Source: Paraktedonobacter sp035294465
GTDB taxonomy: Bacteria > Chloroflexota > Ktedonobacteria > Ktedonobacterales > Ktedonobacteraceae
NCBI GenBank assembly: GCA_035294465.1
Contig: DATGKW010000047.1
Coordinates: 1 to 35,171 of the forward strand
DNA length: 35,171 nucleotides
Direction of reading: 5' to 3'
The notes beneath the pieces are model-generated. The model was given only the letters and a program-made list of their open reading frames with translations. It was not told the origin of the DNA and did no database searches. The translations under genes and the position numbers were made by a program. Every line of letters begins with the position of its first letter. Within the stretch, counting starts at the first letter, position 1. Shown in pieces: positions 8,370 to 16,345 of this stretch.

Positions 8370-9587
8370 ATGAAATGCGTGCGAAAAACAAAGGCAAGCA
8401 GGAAAAGAATATTTGGATTGCGGGCGCGCACGATTCTTTTATACCTGGTTGTAGCAGTTCTGTATGCCCTGGCGCTCGAATTGCTGGTCGCTTCGGGCTG
8501 GTACATCTTTATCACCCATTCTCCTTATATTAATGCTCTCCAAAAGGCCCATCAGATCCCGCCGTACCTGAACCTGGTTCAGGACGTACTGACCAGTTCC
8601 ATTATCTGGGTTGTCCTGGTCACGCCCCCCAGCCTGATCTTCGGGGTGCTCGTGACGAGGGGATTGGTAAGGCGAGTGAGACGGCTCGTTGAGGCCACAA
8701 CGCGCTTCGCGGAGGGCGATTATAGCCAGCGAGTGGATGTCCGCCGGCGGGATGAGGTCGGGCTTCTGGAAGAGCGCTTTAATCAGATGGCTCAACAGCT
8801 GGTAGAGAGCATGCGCAAGGAGCAGGAATTGATCGAGCGGAACACGCGCATGGAGGAGCGCGCGCGCATTGAGCAGGAGATGCAGACCGCACGGCAGATC
8901 CAGCACTCACTCCTGCCCAAAGAAATACCCGCGCTGGCTGGCTGGCAACTCGCGACCTATTATCAACCGGCCAGGGAGGTAGGAGGTGATTTGTACGACT
9001 TCTTTGTGCTTGAGGATGGCCGCCTGGGCCTGGTAATCGGCGATGTGGCCGATAAGGGCATCCCTGCTGCTATCGTCATGGCCAGTACACGCAGCATGCT
9101 ACGAGCTGCTGCTCAGTCCTCCGCTTCACCCGGCGATGTTCTGGCGCGCGTCAACGACCTGCTCTACGCAGATACGCCAGAGAGAATGTTTGTCACCTGT
9201 TTCTACGCCATTCTAGATCCCAGGAGCGGGCAACTGTGCTACGCCAACGCGGGGCACGACCTGCCCTACCAACGCCTGAACGGCCAGGTCGCAGAACTGC
9301 TGGCTACCGGCATGCCGCTTGGCCTGATGCCGGGCATGCGTTACGAGGAGCACGAAGTATGCATCACTGCTGGCGAAAGCGTGCTGTTCTACAGCGACGG
9401 CCTGGTCGAAGCGCACAATCCCGCCCGCGAGATGTTCGGCTTTCCACGACTGAAATCTCTGCTCAGCGAGCAGTGCGACCACGCCTCGCTCGTTGACTAC
9501 CTGCTAGATGAACTCAAAAGCTTTACCGGCGAGGAATGGGAGCAAGAAGACGATGTCACACTGGTGACGTTACATAGAGTCATGTAG
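8370..9587 (+). CDS. HAMP-domain SpoIIE/RsbU-like PP2C serine phosphatase
   Basis: About 405 residues. Two membrane helices (about 20-46 and 75-100) frame a short external loop; a HAMP domain (VRRLVEATTRFAEGDYSQRV) and a coiled linker (EQELIERNTRMEERARIEQEM) lead into a SpoIIE-type PP2C domain. Metal-binding acidic residues are visible in VGGDLYDFF (D207), GDVADKGIPAA, YSDGLVEA and EDDVTLV. Such enzymes dephosphorylate anti-sigma-factor antagonists or similar STAS partners. No STAS or anti-sigma gene is adjacent, so its partner lies elsewhere. ATG 8370 follows GGAG (8356-8359) at good distance; an in-frame ATG at 8217 lacks an SD. The sequence AGCGAGAGATC occurs twice in the leader (8315-8325 and 8358-8368), duplicating the SD neighbourhood. 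Confidence 0.9.
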   Translation: MKCVRKTKASRKRIFGLRARTILLYLVVAVLYALALELLVASGWYIFITHSPYINALQKAHQIPPYLNLVQDVLTSSIIWVVLVTPPSLIFGVLVTRGLVRRVRRLVEATTRFAEGDYSQRVDVRRRDEVGLLEERFNQMAQQLVESMRKEQELIERNTRMEERARIEQEMQTARQIQHSLLPKEIPALAGWQLATYYQPAREVGGDLYDFFVLEDGRLGLVIGDVADKGIPAAIVMASTRSMLRAAAQSSASPGDVLARVNDLLYADTPERMFVTCFYAILDPRSGQLCYANAGHDLPYQRLNGQVAELLATGMPLGLMPGMRYEEHEVCITAGESVLFYSDGLVEAHNPAREMFGFPRLKSLLSEQCDHASLVDYLLDELKSFTGEEWEQEDDVTLVTLHRVM

Positions 9588-9600
9588 CCTCCCTTCACTA

Positions 9601-9616
9601 ATGTGACCGATCACAT
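9601..9616. promoter_or_regulatory. LacI-type operator O2, upstream of the pectate lyase
   Basis: ATGTGACCGATCACAT has perfect 6-bp arms around CCGA, with a central CG. Its centre lies exactly 120 bp upstream of the centre of the promoter-proximal operator at 9719-9738, an arrangement that would allow repression by DNA looping. Confidence 0.8.
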
Positions 9617-9688
9617 CTATAAAGGTCGGTATTTTCACTTATCCGCCCCTAAAACATCTTTCGATACATTATTATCACTCTATACCTA

Positions 9689-9717
9689 TTGATTTTCACC
9701 GAATTTGTGGGTATAAT
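9689..9717 (+). promoter_or_regulatory. Pectate lyase promoter
   Basis: TTGATT (9689-9694), 17 bases, TATAAT (9712-9717). The transcription start near 9724 falls inside the operator. The resulting leader to the GTG at 10071 is about 345 bases. Confidence 0.8.
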
Positions 9718-9718
9718 T

Positions 9719-9738
9719 TTTTGTGACCGATCACAAAA
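9719..9738. promoter_or_regulatory. LacI-type operator O1 overlapping the pectate lyase transcription start
   Basis: TTTTGTGACCGATCACAAAA is an 8-bp inverted repeat around CCGA. The core TTGTGA half-site equals the E. coli lac half-site. It begins one base after the -10 hexamer, so occupancy should block initiation. It shares its core with sites at 9601, 16126 and 16286. Confidence 0.85.
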
Positions 9739-9831
9739 TAGTGAGAGGGTGAGAGGAAAAAGACGTTTTTCATGGAGAACAGGCGAGCAGATCGCAAAAC
9801 TGTAGAGCATACAAACGTATGTGTATACATC

Positions 9832-9849
9832 CTGTCTACTTGCTGTCTA
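9832..9849 (+). repeat. Direct repeat CTGTCTA, 11-bp period, in the pectate lyase leader
   Basis: CTGTCTA occurs at 9832-9838 and 9843-9849, an 11-bp period typical of OmpR/PhoB-class binding sites and reminiscent of a Pho box (CTGTCAT repeats). No promoter hexamer lies at a fitting distance. The 10-mer GCTGTCTAGT recurs inverted upstream of the expansin gene (near 28050). Confidence 0.35.
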
Positions 9850-9912
9850 GTACTTGACTAGAGCAGGCAGGACTGACGAAGTGGAGGATAGCGCCGCAAC
9901 AGCTAGGGAGTC

Positions 9913-10050
9913 ATGGCCAGGAAAAAGAGGGAGTCGTATGAGATTGATACGAGCACCACCGCCGAATCAGAAAAAAGAAGAGGTTGTTTGTTCGCATGTT
10001 TTGCCGAGCGAGCAACGATTGATGCAAAGATTGCTGATTGTAACGAATAG
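9913..10050 (+). CDS. Possible 45-aa charged small protein ahead of the pectate lyase
   Basis: ATG 9913 opens a 45-codon frame starting MARKKRESYEIDTSTTAESE and ending ATIDAKIADCNE, with stop at 10050, 20 bases before the pectate lyase start. TAGGGAG lies close to the ATG. Composition is strongly charged with no membrane segment. It lies in the predicted mRNA leader of the lyase. No family is recognised; it may be chance. Confidence 0.22.
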   Translation: MARKKRESYEIDTSTTAESEKRRGCLFACFAERATIDAKIADCNE

Positions 10051-10070
10051 AGTCAAGGAGGATAATACCT

Positions 10071-11540
10071 GTGTTACGCAAAACTACTGTTGTCATGCTT
10101 GTTTCTCTGGCCTTAATAGCCCTGCTCGCCACCGCGCTCGTCGGGCTACCGGGGAGGACTGTTCTGAAGGCCAGCGCCGCAGGGGTGCCAGCCGCTGCGC
10201 CAGCCGATCCCCTGGTCGGATTCGGCGCAGGCACGACGGGCGGTGCAGGCGGCCCAACGGTCACTGTGACAACGCTCTCAGCTCTCGAAAGTGCGGTAAG
10301 CGGCTCCTCGCCCAAAATAGTGCAGGTGAGCGGAACCATCACTGGCGACACCAACCTTATGGTGGGTCCGAACACTACCCTTATCGGCCTGGGTTCAACC
10401 GCCAGCCTGGTTGGCATCAGCGTAGACATAACAAATGTCAGCAACGTGATCGTGCGCAACCTGAGCATTTCGTATGTGCTGGCTTCCGACACAACAGGAG
10501 ACGCTATCCATATCCAGGGCGGCGGCGCTACCCACATCTGGATCGACCACAATAATCTCTTCTCGGACCTCAACCATGGGAAGGATTATTACGACGGGCT
10601 GATCGATATCACCCACGCGGCTGACTACATCACTGTGTCATGGAATCGCCTCCACGACCACTACAAAGTATCGCTCATCGGACACTCCGATAGCAACGGA
10701 GCCGAGGATACCGGACATTTCCACGTAACCTATCATCACAACTGGTTCTACAATGACAACTCGCGCATGCCCAGCATCCGCTTTGGCACAGCGCACATTT
10801 ACAACAACTACTTCGAGAATGTTGGCGACAGTGCTATCCATTCGCGAGAGGGAGCGCAAACGCTCATCGAGAACAACTACTTCGACGGGACGGGCACAGC
10901 CATCACCACTACAGGGGATAGCCCGGTGGATGGGTATGCCAATGCCAGAGGCAACATCTACAATGGAGCAACGGTGGATATCACACAGGTCGGCACCTTC
11001 ACTCAGGCTCCCTATAGCTATACCCTGGACGATGCGTCCGCAGTACCGGCCGAAGTTATGGCCTATTCAGGAGTGGGAATTATCAGCGGATCGGGCGGAG
11101 GCCCTACGCCTACCCCCGGAACGACGCCAACTCCCACCCCTACAGTAGGATCAACCCCGACCCCCACACCAACGCACGGCGTAACTCCTACACCGACTTC
11201 GACCTCTGGCGCGAGTTGTAGCGTCCATTACGCCATTACCAACCAGTGGCCGGGCGGCTTCAGCGCGAGCTTTACCATCACCAATACAGGGGGAACCGCG
11301 ATTAACGGCTGGAACTTGCAATTCTCGTTCCCCAACGGGCAAACCATCACGCAGCTCTGGAATGGAACGTATACGCAGTCAGGCAGCACAGTTACCATTG
11401 CCAGCGTTTCGTACAATGGCTCGATCCCACCAGGTGGCCAGCCGAGTTCAGAACCAGGCTTTAATGGCACCTGGAACAACTCCACCAATAACGCGCCAAC
11501 TTCCTTTATGCTTAACGGCGTAGCCTGTAGCGTCTCCTAG
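10071..11540 (+). CDS. Secreted pectate lyase (PL1) with C-terminal CBM2 cellulose-binding module
   Basis: The 489-residue protein has a signal peptide (1-36, ending ASA-AG), a PL1 parallel beta-helix domain (about 45-345) and a TP-rich linker (about 345-383, repeats of the TPTPT kind), then CBM2 (384-489). PL1 hallmarks are WIDHNNLFSD, DYYDGLIDITHAADYITVSWN with calcium-binding aspartates, and the substrate arginine region NSRMPSIRFG plus AHIYNNYF. The CBM2 shows the usual aromatic trio in NQWPGGF, NGWNLQF and QLWNG. It should cleave de-esterified pectin by beta-elimination while anchored to cellulose. AAGGAGG lies nine bases before the GTG. It is transcribed from a LacI-operator-controlled promoter (9689-9717), linking it to the transporter/oxidoreductase locus downstream. 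Confidence 0.93.
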   Translation: MLRKTTVVMLVSLALIALLATALVGLPGRTVLKASAAGVPAAAPADPLVGFGAGTTGGAGGPTVTVTTLSALESAVSGSSPKIVQVSGTITGDTNLMVGPNTTLIGLGSTASLVGISVDITNVSNVIVRNLSISYVLASDTTGDAIHIQGGGATHIWIDHNNLFSDLNHGKDYYDGLIDITHAADYITVSWNRLHDHYKVSLIGHSDSNGAEDTGHFHVTYHHNWFYNDNSRMPSIRFGTAHIYNNYFENVGDSAIHSREGAQTLIENNYFDGTGTAITTTGDSPVDGYANARGNIYNGATVDITQVGTFTQAPYSYTLDDASAVPAEVMAYSGVGIISGSGGGPTPTPGTTPTPTPTVGSTPTPTPTHGVTPTPTSTSGASCSVHYAITNQWPGGFSASFTITNTGGTAINGWNLQFSFPNGQTITQLWNGTYTQSGSTVTIASVSYNGSIPPGGQPSSEPGFNGTWNNSTNNAPTSFMLNGVACSVS

Positions 11541-11576
11541 TGTTCCTTACGAGACGAGAAGAAAGCATCGAAACAG

Positions 11577-11612
11577 CCGGTGCGCGTCGCAAGAGATTGC
11601 GACGCGCACTGG
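11577..11612. terminator. Strong hairpin after the pectate lyase, between convergent genes
   Basis: The arms 11577-11591 and 11598-11612 pair over 15 bp (one G-U) with a six-base loop AGAGAT; the core is GTGCGCGTCGCA/TGCGACGCGCAC. A clean U-tract is missing (TGTATTGTGTATTT follows), so it could be a bidirectional or Rho-assisted terminator. The remaining bases to 11719 show no gene. Confidence 0.65.
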
Positions 11613-11719
11613 TGTATTGTGTATTTACTTACAAATGCTCGCAAGAGCACCTATTTAAAAATAATGCTCGCTTGCTAAAAGGCAAGGCAAACGTGGAAGA
11701 GTTGATTCTTTTCCTGCAT

Positions 11720-12637
11720 TTATCCTTTCAATCCTGTGGTGCTGGCTCCCTGGATCAGGAGGCGCTGGAAGATCAGAAAGAAGCCGAAGATGGGGAGCAG
11801 CGAGAGCACGGACATGGCGAAAAGCTGACCATAGGCTGAATTGCCCGTGCTATCTATAAACTGGCTGAGCGCGACCGGGATGGTGTAGGTTGACTCGTCA
11901 CTGAGGTAGATCAACTGGCTGAAGAAATCGCTCCAGGTCCAGATGAATGTGAAAATCGCGGTTGTGACCAGGGCAGGCAGGGATAACGGCAAAATCACAC
12001 GCCAGTAGAAGCTAAAGTGGTTGCAGCCGTCGATTCTGGCCGCATCGTCGAGTTCGGTTGGAATGCCGCGAATAAATTGGATCATCAGGAAGATGAAAAA
12101 GGCGTCAGTAGCGAAGAATTTGGGCGCAACCAGAGGAAGAAGCGTACCAATCCATCCCAATTCTTTAAAGAGGATGTACTGAGGTACGATGAGCACATGC
12201 ATGGGCAGCAAAATCCCGCCGAGCATCAGAGCAAACCAGAACGGTTTATACTTAAATTGCAGGCGGGCGAAAGCATAGGCAGCCAGCGAGCAGGAGAAGA
12301 TATTGCCGATGATTGCGCCTGCGCAAACCAGCAGCGAATTGGCAAAGAACTGGCTGAATGGATAGTCAAGGGCGTTCCAGCCATCGGAGTAGTTTCCCAG
12401 CGTCCACTGGGGCGAGATCAGGCTTGAAGTTGAGAAGATCAGGTCCTCAGGCTTGAACGAGGCGCTGATCAGCCAGAGCAACGGGTAGATCATGATAAAG
12501 GCCCCGGCCAGCACAAAGAGATAGACCAGGAGGCGAGCGGCTTTCTTAGAGAACCAGCGCGGGCCGGGTCTGATCTGGCTCCTTCTGAAACGCGTGTCCG
12601 CGCCAGCCCGGTCGCTTCTGGATAGAGATGTCAACAT
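11720..12637 (-). CDS. Carbohydrate ABC transporter permease, MalG-like (CUT1)
   Basis: The 305-residue protein has six membrane helices after a basic N-terminus and the EAA loop ELDDAARIDGCNHFSFYWRVILPLS that docks the ATPase. The length and final residues (TTGLKG) fit the MalG/UgpE branch. The start has GAGGAG seven bases upstream and lies three bases after the preceding permease stop, so the two are translationally linked. It should import a sugar or oligosaccharide with the two genes upstream. No ATPase gene is present; CUT1 systems of this type often share an MsmX-like ATPase encoded elsewhere. Confidence 0.93.
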   Translation of the reverse strand: MLTSLSRSDRAGADTRFRRSQIRPGPRWFSKKAARLLVYLFVLAGAFIMIYPLLWLISASFKPEDLIFSTSSLISPQWTLGNYSDGWNALDYPFSQFFANSLLVCAGAIIGNIFSCSLAAYAFARLQFKYKPFWFALMLGGILLPMHVLIVPQYILFKELGWIGTLLPLVAPKFFATDAFFIFLMIQFIRGIPTELDDAARIDGCNHFSFYWRVILPLSLPALVTTAIFTFIWTWSDFFSQLIYLSDESTYTIPVALSQFIDSTGNSAYGQLFAMSVLSLLPIFGFFLIFQRLLIQGASTTGLKG

Positions 12638-12640
12638 GGT

Positions 12641-13612
12641 TTAGCTCCTCTCATCCTGGTAAAACACCCAGTAGCGTGAAGTCAGAAAGGCTAGCGCGGT
12701 AAAGAAAGCGATAGCGATGAGCAAAACCCAGGCCATCGCCGAGGCGTAGCCCATTTTGAGGTTGGCGAATCCCTCCTGGTAGAGATAGAGCGTGTAGAAC
12801 AGCGTCGAGTACACCGGACCTCCGGTGCCGCCACTAACGATATAAGAGGGCGTAAACGCCTGGAATGCGCCCACCATCTGCAAGATCAGATTGAAGAAAA
12901 CCAAGGGCGTAATCAGAGGAAGGGTAATCGAGAAAAAGTTGCGCACCGGTCCCGCGCCATCAGTCGCAGCCGCCTCGTAATATTCCTGGGGGATCTGCTG
13001 CAGACCGGCGAGGAAGATCAGCATTGGAGTGCCGAATTGCCAGACGGAGAGAACGACCAGCGTATACAGAGCAGTGTCGGGCGTTGAAACCCAGCTGGTC
13101 GTGGCGTGAATGCCAATGAGATTCAGCACCTGGTTGACCAGGCCATCCGAATCAAAAATCTGCCGCCAGAGCAGAGCAATAGCCACGCTACTGCCCAGCA
13201 GAGAGGGGATATAGTAGATCGCCCGAAAGAGGCCAAGCCCGATCAGCCCTCGTTTGAGCAGGAGCGCGACCAGGAGTGCGACTGCGAGTTTGAGCGGCAC
13301 TGAGAGCAGCACATAGACAAGGGTTACTCTCACCGCGTCCCACCATTGTGGATCCTGGAACATCGCGAGATAGTTCTGCCAGCCGATCCAGCCAGGAGCA
13401 CCGATCAGGTTATAATTAGTAAAGGAGAGATAGAGAGAGGCAATCACCGGCCCCGCCGTGAAGACGAACATGCCCACGAACCAGGGCAACAGGAAGAGGT
13501 AGCCGGTGGCCCTCCCTTTTCTCTTCTGCACAGGACGCGCCTGTTGGCGTTTCTCGTCGGAACGCGCCTCGCGCGAATAACGCTTGATTGCCTCTAAGGG
13601 AGTAGAAGCCAT
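12641..13612 (-). CDS. Carbohydrate ABC transporter permease, MalF-like (CUT1)
   Basis: The 323-residue protein has a basic cytoplasmic N-terminus (RPVQKRKGRATG), six membrane helices starting GYLFLLPWFVGMFVFTAGPV, and the EAA motif QEYYEAAATDGAGPVRNFFSITLPLITP. It pairs with the following MalG-like permease and follows the binding-protein gene by 21 bases; GGAGG precedes its ATG by seven bases. Substrate is unknown, but sharing a locus and predicted regulator with a pectate lyase suggests oligogalacturonides or related wall sugars (inference). Confidence 0.93.
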   Translation of the reverse strand: MASTPLEAIKRYSREARSDEKRQQARPVQKRKGRATGYLFLLPWFVGMFVFTAGPVIASLYLSFTNYNLIGAPGWIGWQNYLAMFQDPQWWDAVRVTLVYVLLSVPLKLAVALLVALLLKRGLIGLGLFRAIYYIPSLLGSSVAIALLWRQIFDSDGLVNQVLNLIGIHATTSWVSTPDTALYTLVVLSVWQFGTPMLIFLAGLQQIPQEYYEAAATDGAGPVRNFFSITLPLITPLVFFNLILQMVGAFQAFTPSYIVSGGTGGPVYSTLFYTLYLYQEGFANLKMGYASAMAWVLLIAIAFFTALAFLTSRYWVFYQDERS

Positions 13613-13633
13613 CGGCCTACCTCCATATCCAGA

Positions 13634-14941
13634 CTAAGAGACAGCTTTGACCGCCTGCTGATAGAAGCTCTGAGCTCCGGCCGAGATCGATTGTTTTCCG
13701 AAGGCTACGGCCTGGGATACATTGCTCAGAGCCGTCGAGACTGCTCCGGCTCCCGGCGGGTCTAGCACGGTTCTGGGGCTGGTCTGGCCACTGCTGGCGA
13801 CCAGAGCCGCGTAGGCCAGCACGGCTTTATCGACCGGTTTGAGTGTAGGTTCAAGCGCGGCCCGCGCCCGTGCGCTGCCTGGGATGCCACGATCCAGGCC
13901 GATGGCTTTGACCCCTTTAGGATCGGTTATCAAGAAATTGATAAAGGTGGCGGCATCTTTCGCATATTTCGACTTGGCTGCAATGCTCATCAGCATGGAG
14001 GGCTTGAGGTAGTTGCCAGGCATAGCCCCCGTGGGAACCGTTTGCAGGGCCAGGGGATGTGGCGTAAGATCCTGGTAGCTGCTGAACTGGTTTGAGTGGC
14101 CTGTCGCGAAGGCCGCTTTGCCAGTAGCAAGCAACGAGGACGAAGGTCCGCTGCCGGTAACTGACGCCTGAAGCTGCGCAGGTGCGCAAGCACCGGACTT
14201 GCGCAGGCTGTCCCAATAGCTAAACCAGGAGGCGACAGTATCAACGCTAAACGCGACCTTGCCATCGGTTGTCCAGAGTTCCGTGCCGTGCTGACGCACC
14301 CAGATTTCGAACATATCGATTGCGCCACTGGCATCGGGAGATCCATAGACACCTTTCGATTTAAGCGCCTTAGAAATACTGAGAGCATAGCTTGCGTACT
14401 GATCCCAGGTCCAGGTGGTGGGAGGATTGCCGACTCCTGCCTGCTGAATCAGGGAGGTGTCGTAAATCATACACTCGTAATTGCCGCCCAGGGAGATGCC
14501 ATAGTTGACGCCATTGACCAGGCTATTTTTGAGCATGCCCTGGTCGAAATCGGAGAGGTCGATGGTCTTGTCGTTGACGAACGACGTCAGATTTAGCAAT
14601 TCCTGCTCCTTAACATACTGCGCGACGTAGGACATATCCATCTGGATCAGGTCCGGGATGCTGCCGCTAGCGATCTGGGTGTTTAGCTTATTGAAATAGA
14701 CGCTGAAGTCGGCAAACCAGGAATGGATGGTAATATTGGGATGCTCCTGCTCAAACGCTTTGATCGCGGCCTGGGTCAGCTTGTTGCGCGAGGCAGGTCC
14801 CCAGAAAGAGAGTTGCATGGTTTCGCTGGCTGCGCCCGTTGAAGAACTACCGCAGCCGGCCAGGTCGAGCAAGGTCAGGCCCGCCAGACCGCTCAGCCCG
14901 ATCTGGCAGAATTGCCTGCGAGTATACGAGATCCGACTCAT
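13634..14941 (-). CDS. Sugar ABC transporter substrate-binding lipoprotein (family 1)
   Basis: The 435-residue protein starts MSRISYTRRQFCQIG, a twin-arginine-like signal, and has lipobox LAGC with lipid-carrying C30, so it is a membrane-tethered binding protein, possibly Tat-exported. The mature part has family 1 features: LSFWGPASRNKLTQAAIKAFEQEHPNI, DLIQMDMSYVAQYV, and VNGVNYGISLGGNYECMIYDTSLI. ATG 14941 is chosen because AAGGAGG lies ten bases upstream; longer frames add an unlikely leader. It heads the transporter genes, 91 bases downstream of lacI on the same strand, so it may be transcribed from the lacI promoter. Confidence 0.92.
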   Translation of the reverse strand: MSRISYTRRQFCQIGLSGLAGLTLLDLAGCGSSSTGAASETMQLSFWGPASRNKLTQAAIKAFEQEHPNITIHSWFADFSVYFNKLNTQIASGSIPDLIQMDMSYVAQYVKEQELLNLTSFVNDKTIDLSDFDQGMLKNSLVNGVNYGISLGGNYECMIYDTSLIQQAGVGNPPTTWTWDQYASYALSISKALKSKGVYGSPDASGAIDMFEIWVRQHGTELWTTDGKVAFSVDTVASWFSYWDSLRKSGACAPAQLQASVTGSGPSSSLLATGKAAFATGHSNQFSSYQDLTPHPLALQTVPTGAMPGNYLKPSMLMSIAAKSKYAKDAATFINFLITDPKGVKAIGLDRGIPGSARARAALEPTLKPVDKAVLAYAALVASSGQTSPRTVLDPPGAGAVSTALSNVSQAVAFGKQSISAGAQSFYQQAVKAVS

Positions 14942-14963
14942 AACGATTGTGCCTCCTTGTGTC

Positions 14964-14998
14964 TGCATAAAGCATGCAAGCGTCCCGACAATAGGACG
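14964..14998 (-). other. Two small hairpins in the lacI to binding-protein gap
   Basis: CGTCC/GGACG (14981-14985 and 14994-14998, loop of eight) and TGCAT/ATGCA (14964-14968 and 14974-14978) sit directly ahead of the binding-protein SD. They lack U-tracts. Such structures often raise the level of binding-protein mRNA relative to upstream genes by blocking decay. That role is inferred only. Confidence 0.3.
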
Positions 14999-15032
14999 AG
15001 CGGATGACGACAACTATTTGGAATAAAAAGAC

Positions 15033-16091
15033 CTAACCGGTTTCACCGTCGAGTCTGCACGTACTTTCGCGTACAACCAGATCCGGCAGCAAGACCCGCT
15101 GGTGCAGCTTCATCTCTGGATCATTCAGGATCTCAACAAGGTATTTGACGGCCATGCTATCCTGCTCATGGAAGTCAAAGTTAATGGTTGTGAGCGGCGG
15201 TTCGGTGAAGGAAGCCAGCTCCGCATTGTCAAAACTGAGAACCGAGACATCCTGCGGAATGCGCAAGCCGCGTTCGTGAAGCGCGCGCATTGCTCCGAGC
15301 GCCATCGTGTCTGAGCCAACCAGCACAGCAGTAAAGGGAAGACGCGTCTCCAGAAGATGTACCATCGCCTCGTAGCCGCTGCGGAAGGTATATTTTGCTT
15401 CGCGCGCGGGTCCTGGCTCCAGGCCATGCCGTTGCAGCGTCTCCTTCCAGACGGTATAGCGGAACTGGCCGTTGATCAGGTCGGTCGAGGGCGGAATGGC
15501 CGCGATGCGCCGGTGCCCAAGCTCAAGTAGATACTCAACTGCCATGCGGGTTGCGTAGACCTGATCGAAGCCAACCCACGCGAGGCGGGAGGTAGGCACG
15601 TAGTCGCGGCGCACCAGGGGCAAACCGTTACAGCGCTCCAGCAATTCCTCGTCAGAGATGCGCAGAGAAGGCGCGTACATCACCACTCCATCAACTAACC
15701 TCGCAGCCGCCTCACTCAGCGCGGTCCCCAGTTCATCAGAGCTGGTCATCGTCACCAGCAGATCATAGCCAGCATCCCTGGCGGCCAGCGCCATACTCCT
15801 GATAGAATCGGCGAAGCGACCGCCCTGCATAATGTCAACGATAATCAGCTCCAGGATTTGAGAACGGCTGGTGGTAAGCATCTGCGCCACCTTGTTGGGC
15901 ACAAAGTCGAGATCATGCATCGCGCGCAAAATGCGCTTGCGCGTGTCTTCCGCGACATTATCGTTTCCATTCAACACCCGTGAAACGGTCTGATACGAGA
16001 CGCCCGCCTGCCGCGCTACGTCGCGAATTGTAACTTTCTTTTTTTTCTGGCCGGCGACCGCCCTTTGCCTCACATCTCTGTGAGCCTGCAT
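15033..16091 (-). CDS. LacI family transcriptional repressor of the pectin/oligosaccharide locus
   Basis: The 352-residue protein has a basic N-terminus, then the LacI headpiece VTIRDVARQAGVSYQTVSRVLNG and hinge region RILRAMHDLDFVPNKVAQMLTT, then a periplasmic-binding-protein-like ligand domain to the C-terminus. The recognition helix begins SYQTVSRV, the same Y-Q pair that E. coli LacI uses to read GTGA. This agrees with the four TGTGA-N4-TCACA sites in the window, including one overlapping its own -10 box. It probably represses itself, the transporter downstream, the Gfo/Idh pair and the pectate lyase until a sugar ligand binds. AAGGA lies about nine bases before the ATG. Confidence 0.95.
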   Translation of the reverse strand: MQAHRDVRQRAVAGQKKKKVTIRDVARQAGVSYQTVSRVLNGNDNVAEDTRKRILRAMHDLDFVPNKVAQMLTTSRSQILELIIVDIMQGGRFADSIRSMALAARDAGYDLLVTMTSSDELGTALSEAAARLVDGVVMYAPSLRISDEELLERCNGLPLVRRDYVPTSRLAWVGFDQVYATRMAVEYLLELGHRRIAAIPPSTDLINGQFRYTVWKETLQRHGLEPGPAREAKYTFRSGYEAMVHLLETRLPFTAVLVGSDTMALGAMRALHERGLRIPQDVSVLSFDNAELASFTEPPLTTINFDFHEQDSMAVKYLVEILNDPEMKLHQRVLLPDLVVRESTCRLDGETG

Positions 16092-16125
16092 ACCCTCAAA
16101 TCCTTCAAAACTTGATAACGACTAC

Positions 16126-16139
16126 TGTGACCGTTCACA
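16126..16139. promoter_or_regulatory. LacI-type operator O3 at the lacI promoter
   Basis: TGTGACCGTTCACA, arms TGTGA/TCACA with a central CG. Read on the minus strand it begins within the last base of the lacI -10 hexamer, so binding would repress lacI itself. Confidence 0.85.
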
Positions 16140-16167
16140 TTATAACTGATTGACAGCTAGCTGTCAA
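16139..16167 (-). promoter_or_regulatory. Consensus promoter of lacI (and probably the transporter genes)
   Basis: On the minus strand TTGACA (16167-16162), 17 bases, TATAAT (16144-16139): a perfect SigA consensus. A strong unregulated promoter would be costly, which fits the operator placed at its -10 and start. Confidence 0.88.
16150..16167. repeat. 18-bp perfect palindrome covering the lacI -35 box
   Basis: TTGACAGCTAGCTGTCAA is fully self-complementary and carries a consensus -35 hexamer on each strand. The copy facing right has no good -10 at 17 bases (TTGCAT at 16173). It may be a second operator for another dimeric regulator. Confidence 0.6.
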
Positions 16168-16254
16168 TGGCATTGCATCCAACTCCATCTTTTATGACGG
16201 TCGGGATTGTTTTCCAGAAATCCGCATGGATTTTTCGCTCGTTTCGGAAGTCCC

Positions 16255-16285
16255 TTGATTTATCCCCCAAAATAGTGCATATAAT
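16255..16285 (+). promoter_or_regulatory. Promoter of the Gfo/Idh/MocA genes
   Basis: TTGATT (16255-16260), 19 bases, TATAAT (16280-16285), with the operator directly after. The hexamers are the same as at the pectate lyase promoter, but the 19-base spacer is long and predicts a weaker core promoter. Confidence 0.65.
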
Positions 16286-16305
16286 AGATGTGATCGGTCA
16301 CATCT
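16286..16305. promoter_or_regulatory. LacI-type operator O4 at the Gfo/Idh/MocA promoter
   Basis: AGATGTGATCGGTCACATCT is a perfect 8-bp inverted repeat around TCGG (central CG). It begins immediately after the -10 hexamer, the same placement as at the pectate lyase promoter. Confidence 0.87.
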
Positions 16306-16345
16306 GCATGACAAACTGCACAAGAGAAGGGATTGGAAATAGACT

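Noticed and set aside
9854..10555. 233-codon plus-strand frame
   Set aside because: Overlaps the pectate lyase signal and catalytic region in another frame; Arg-rich shadow composition.
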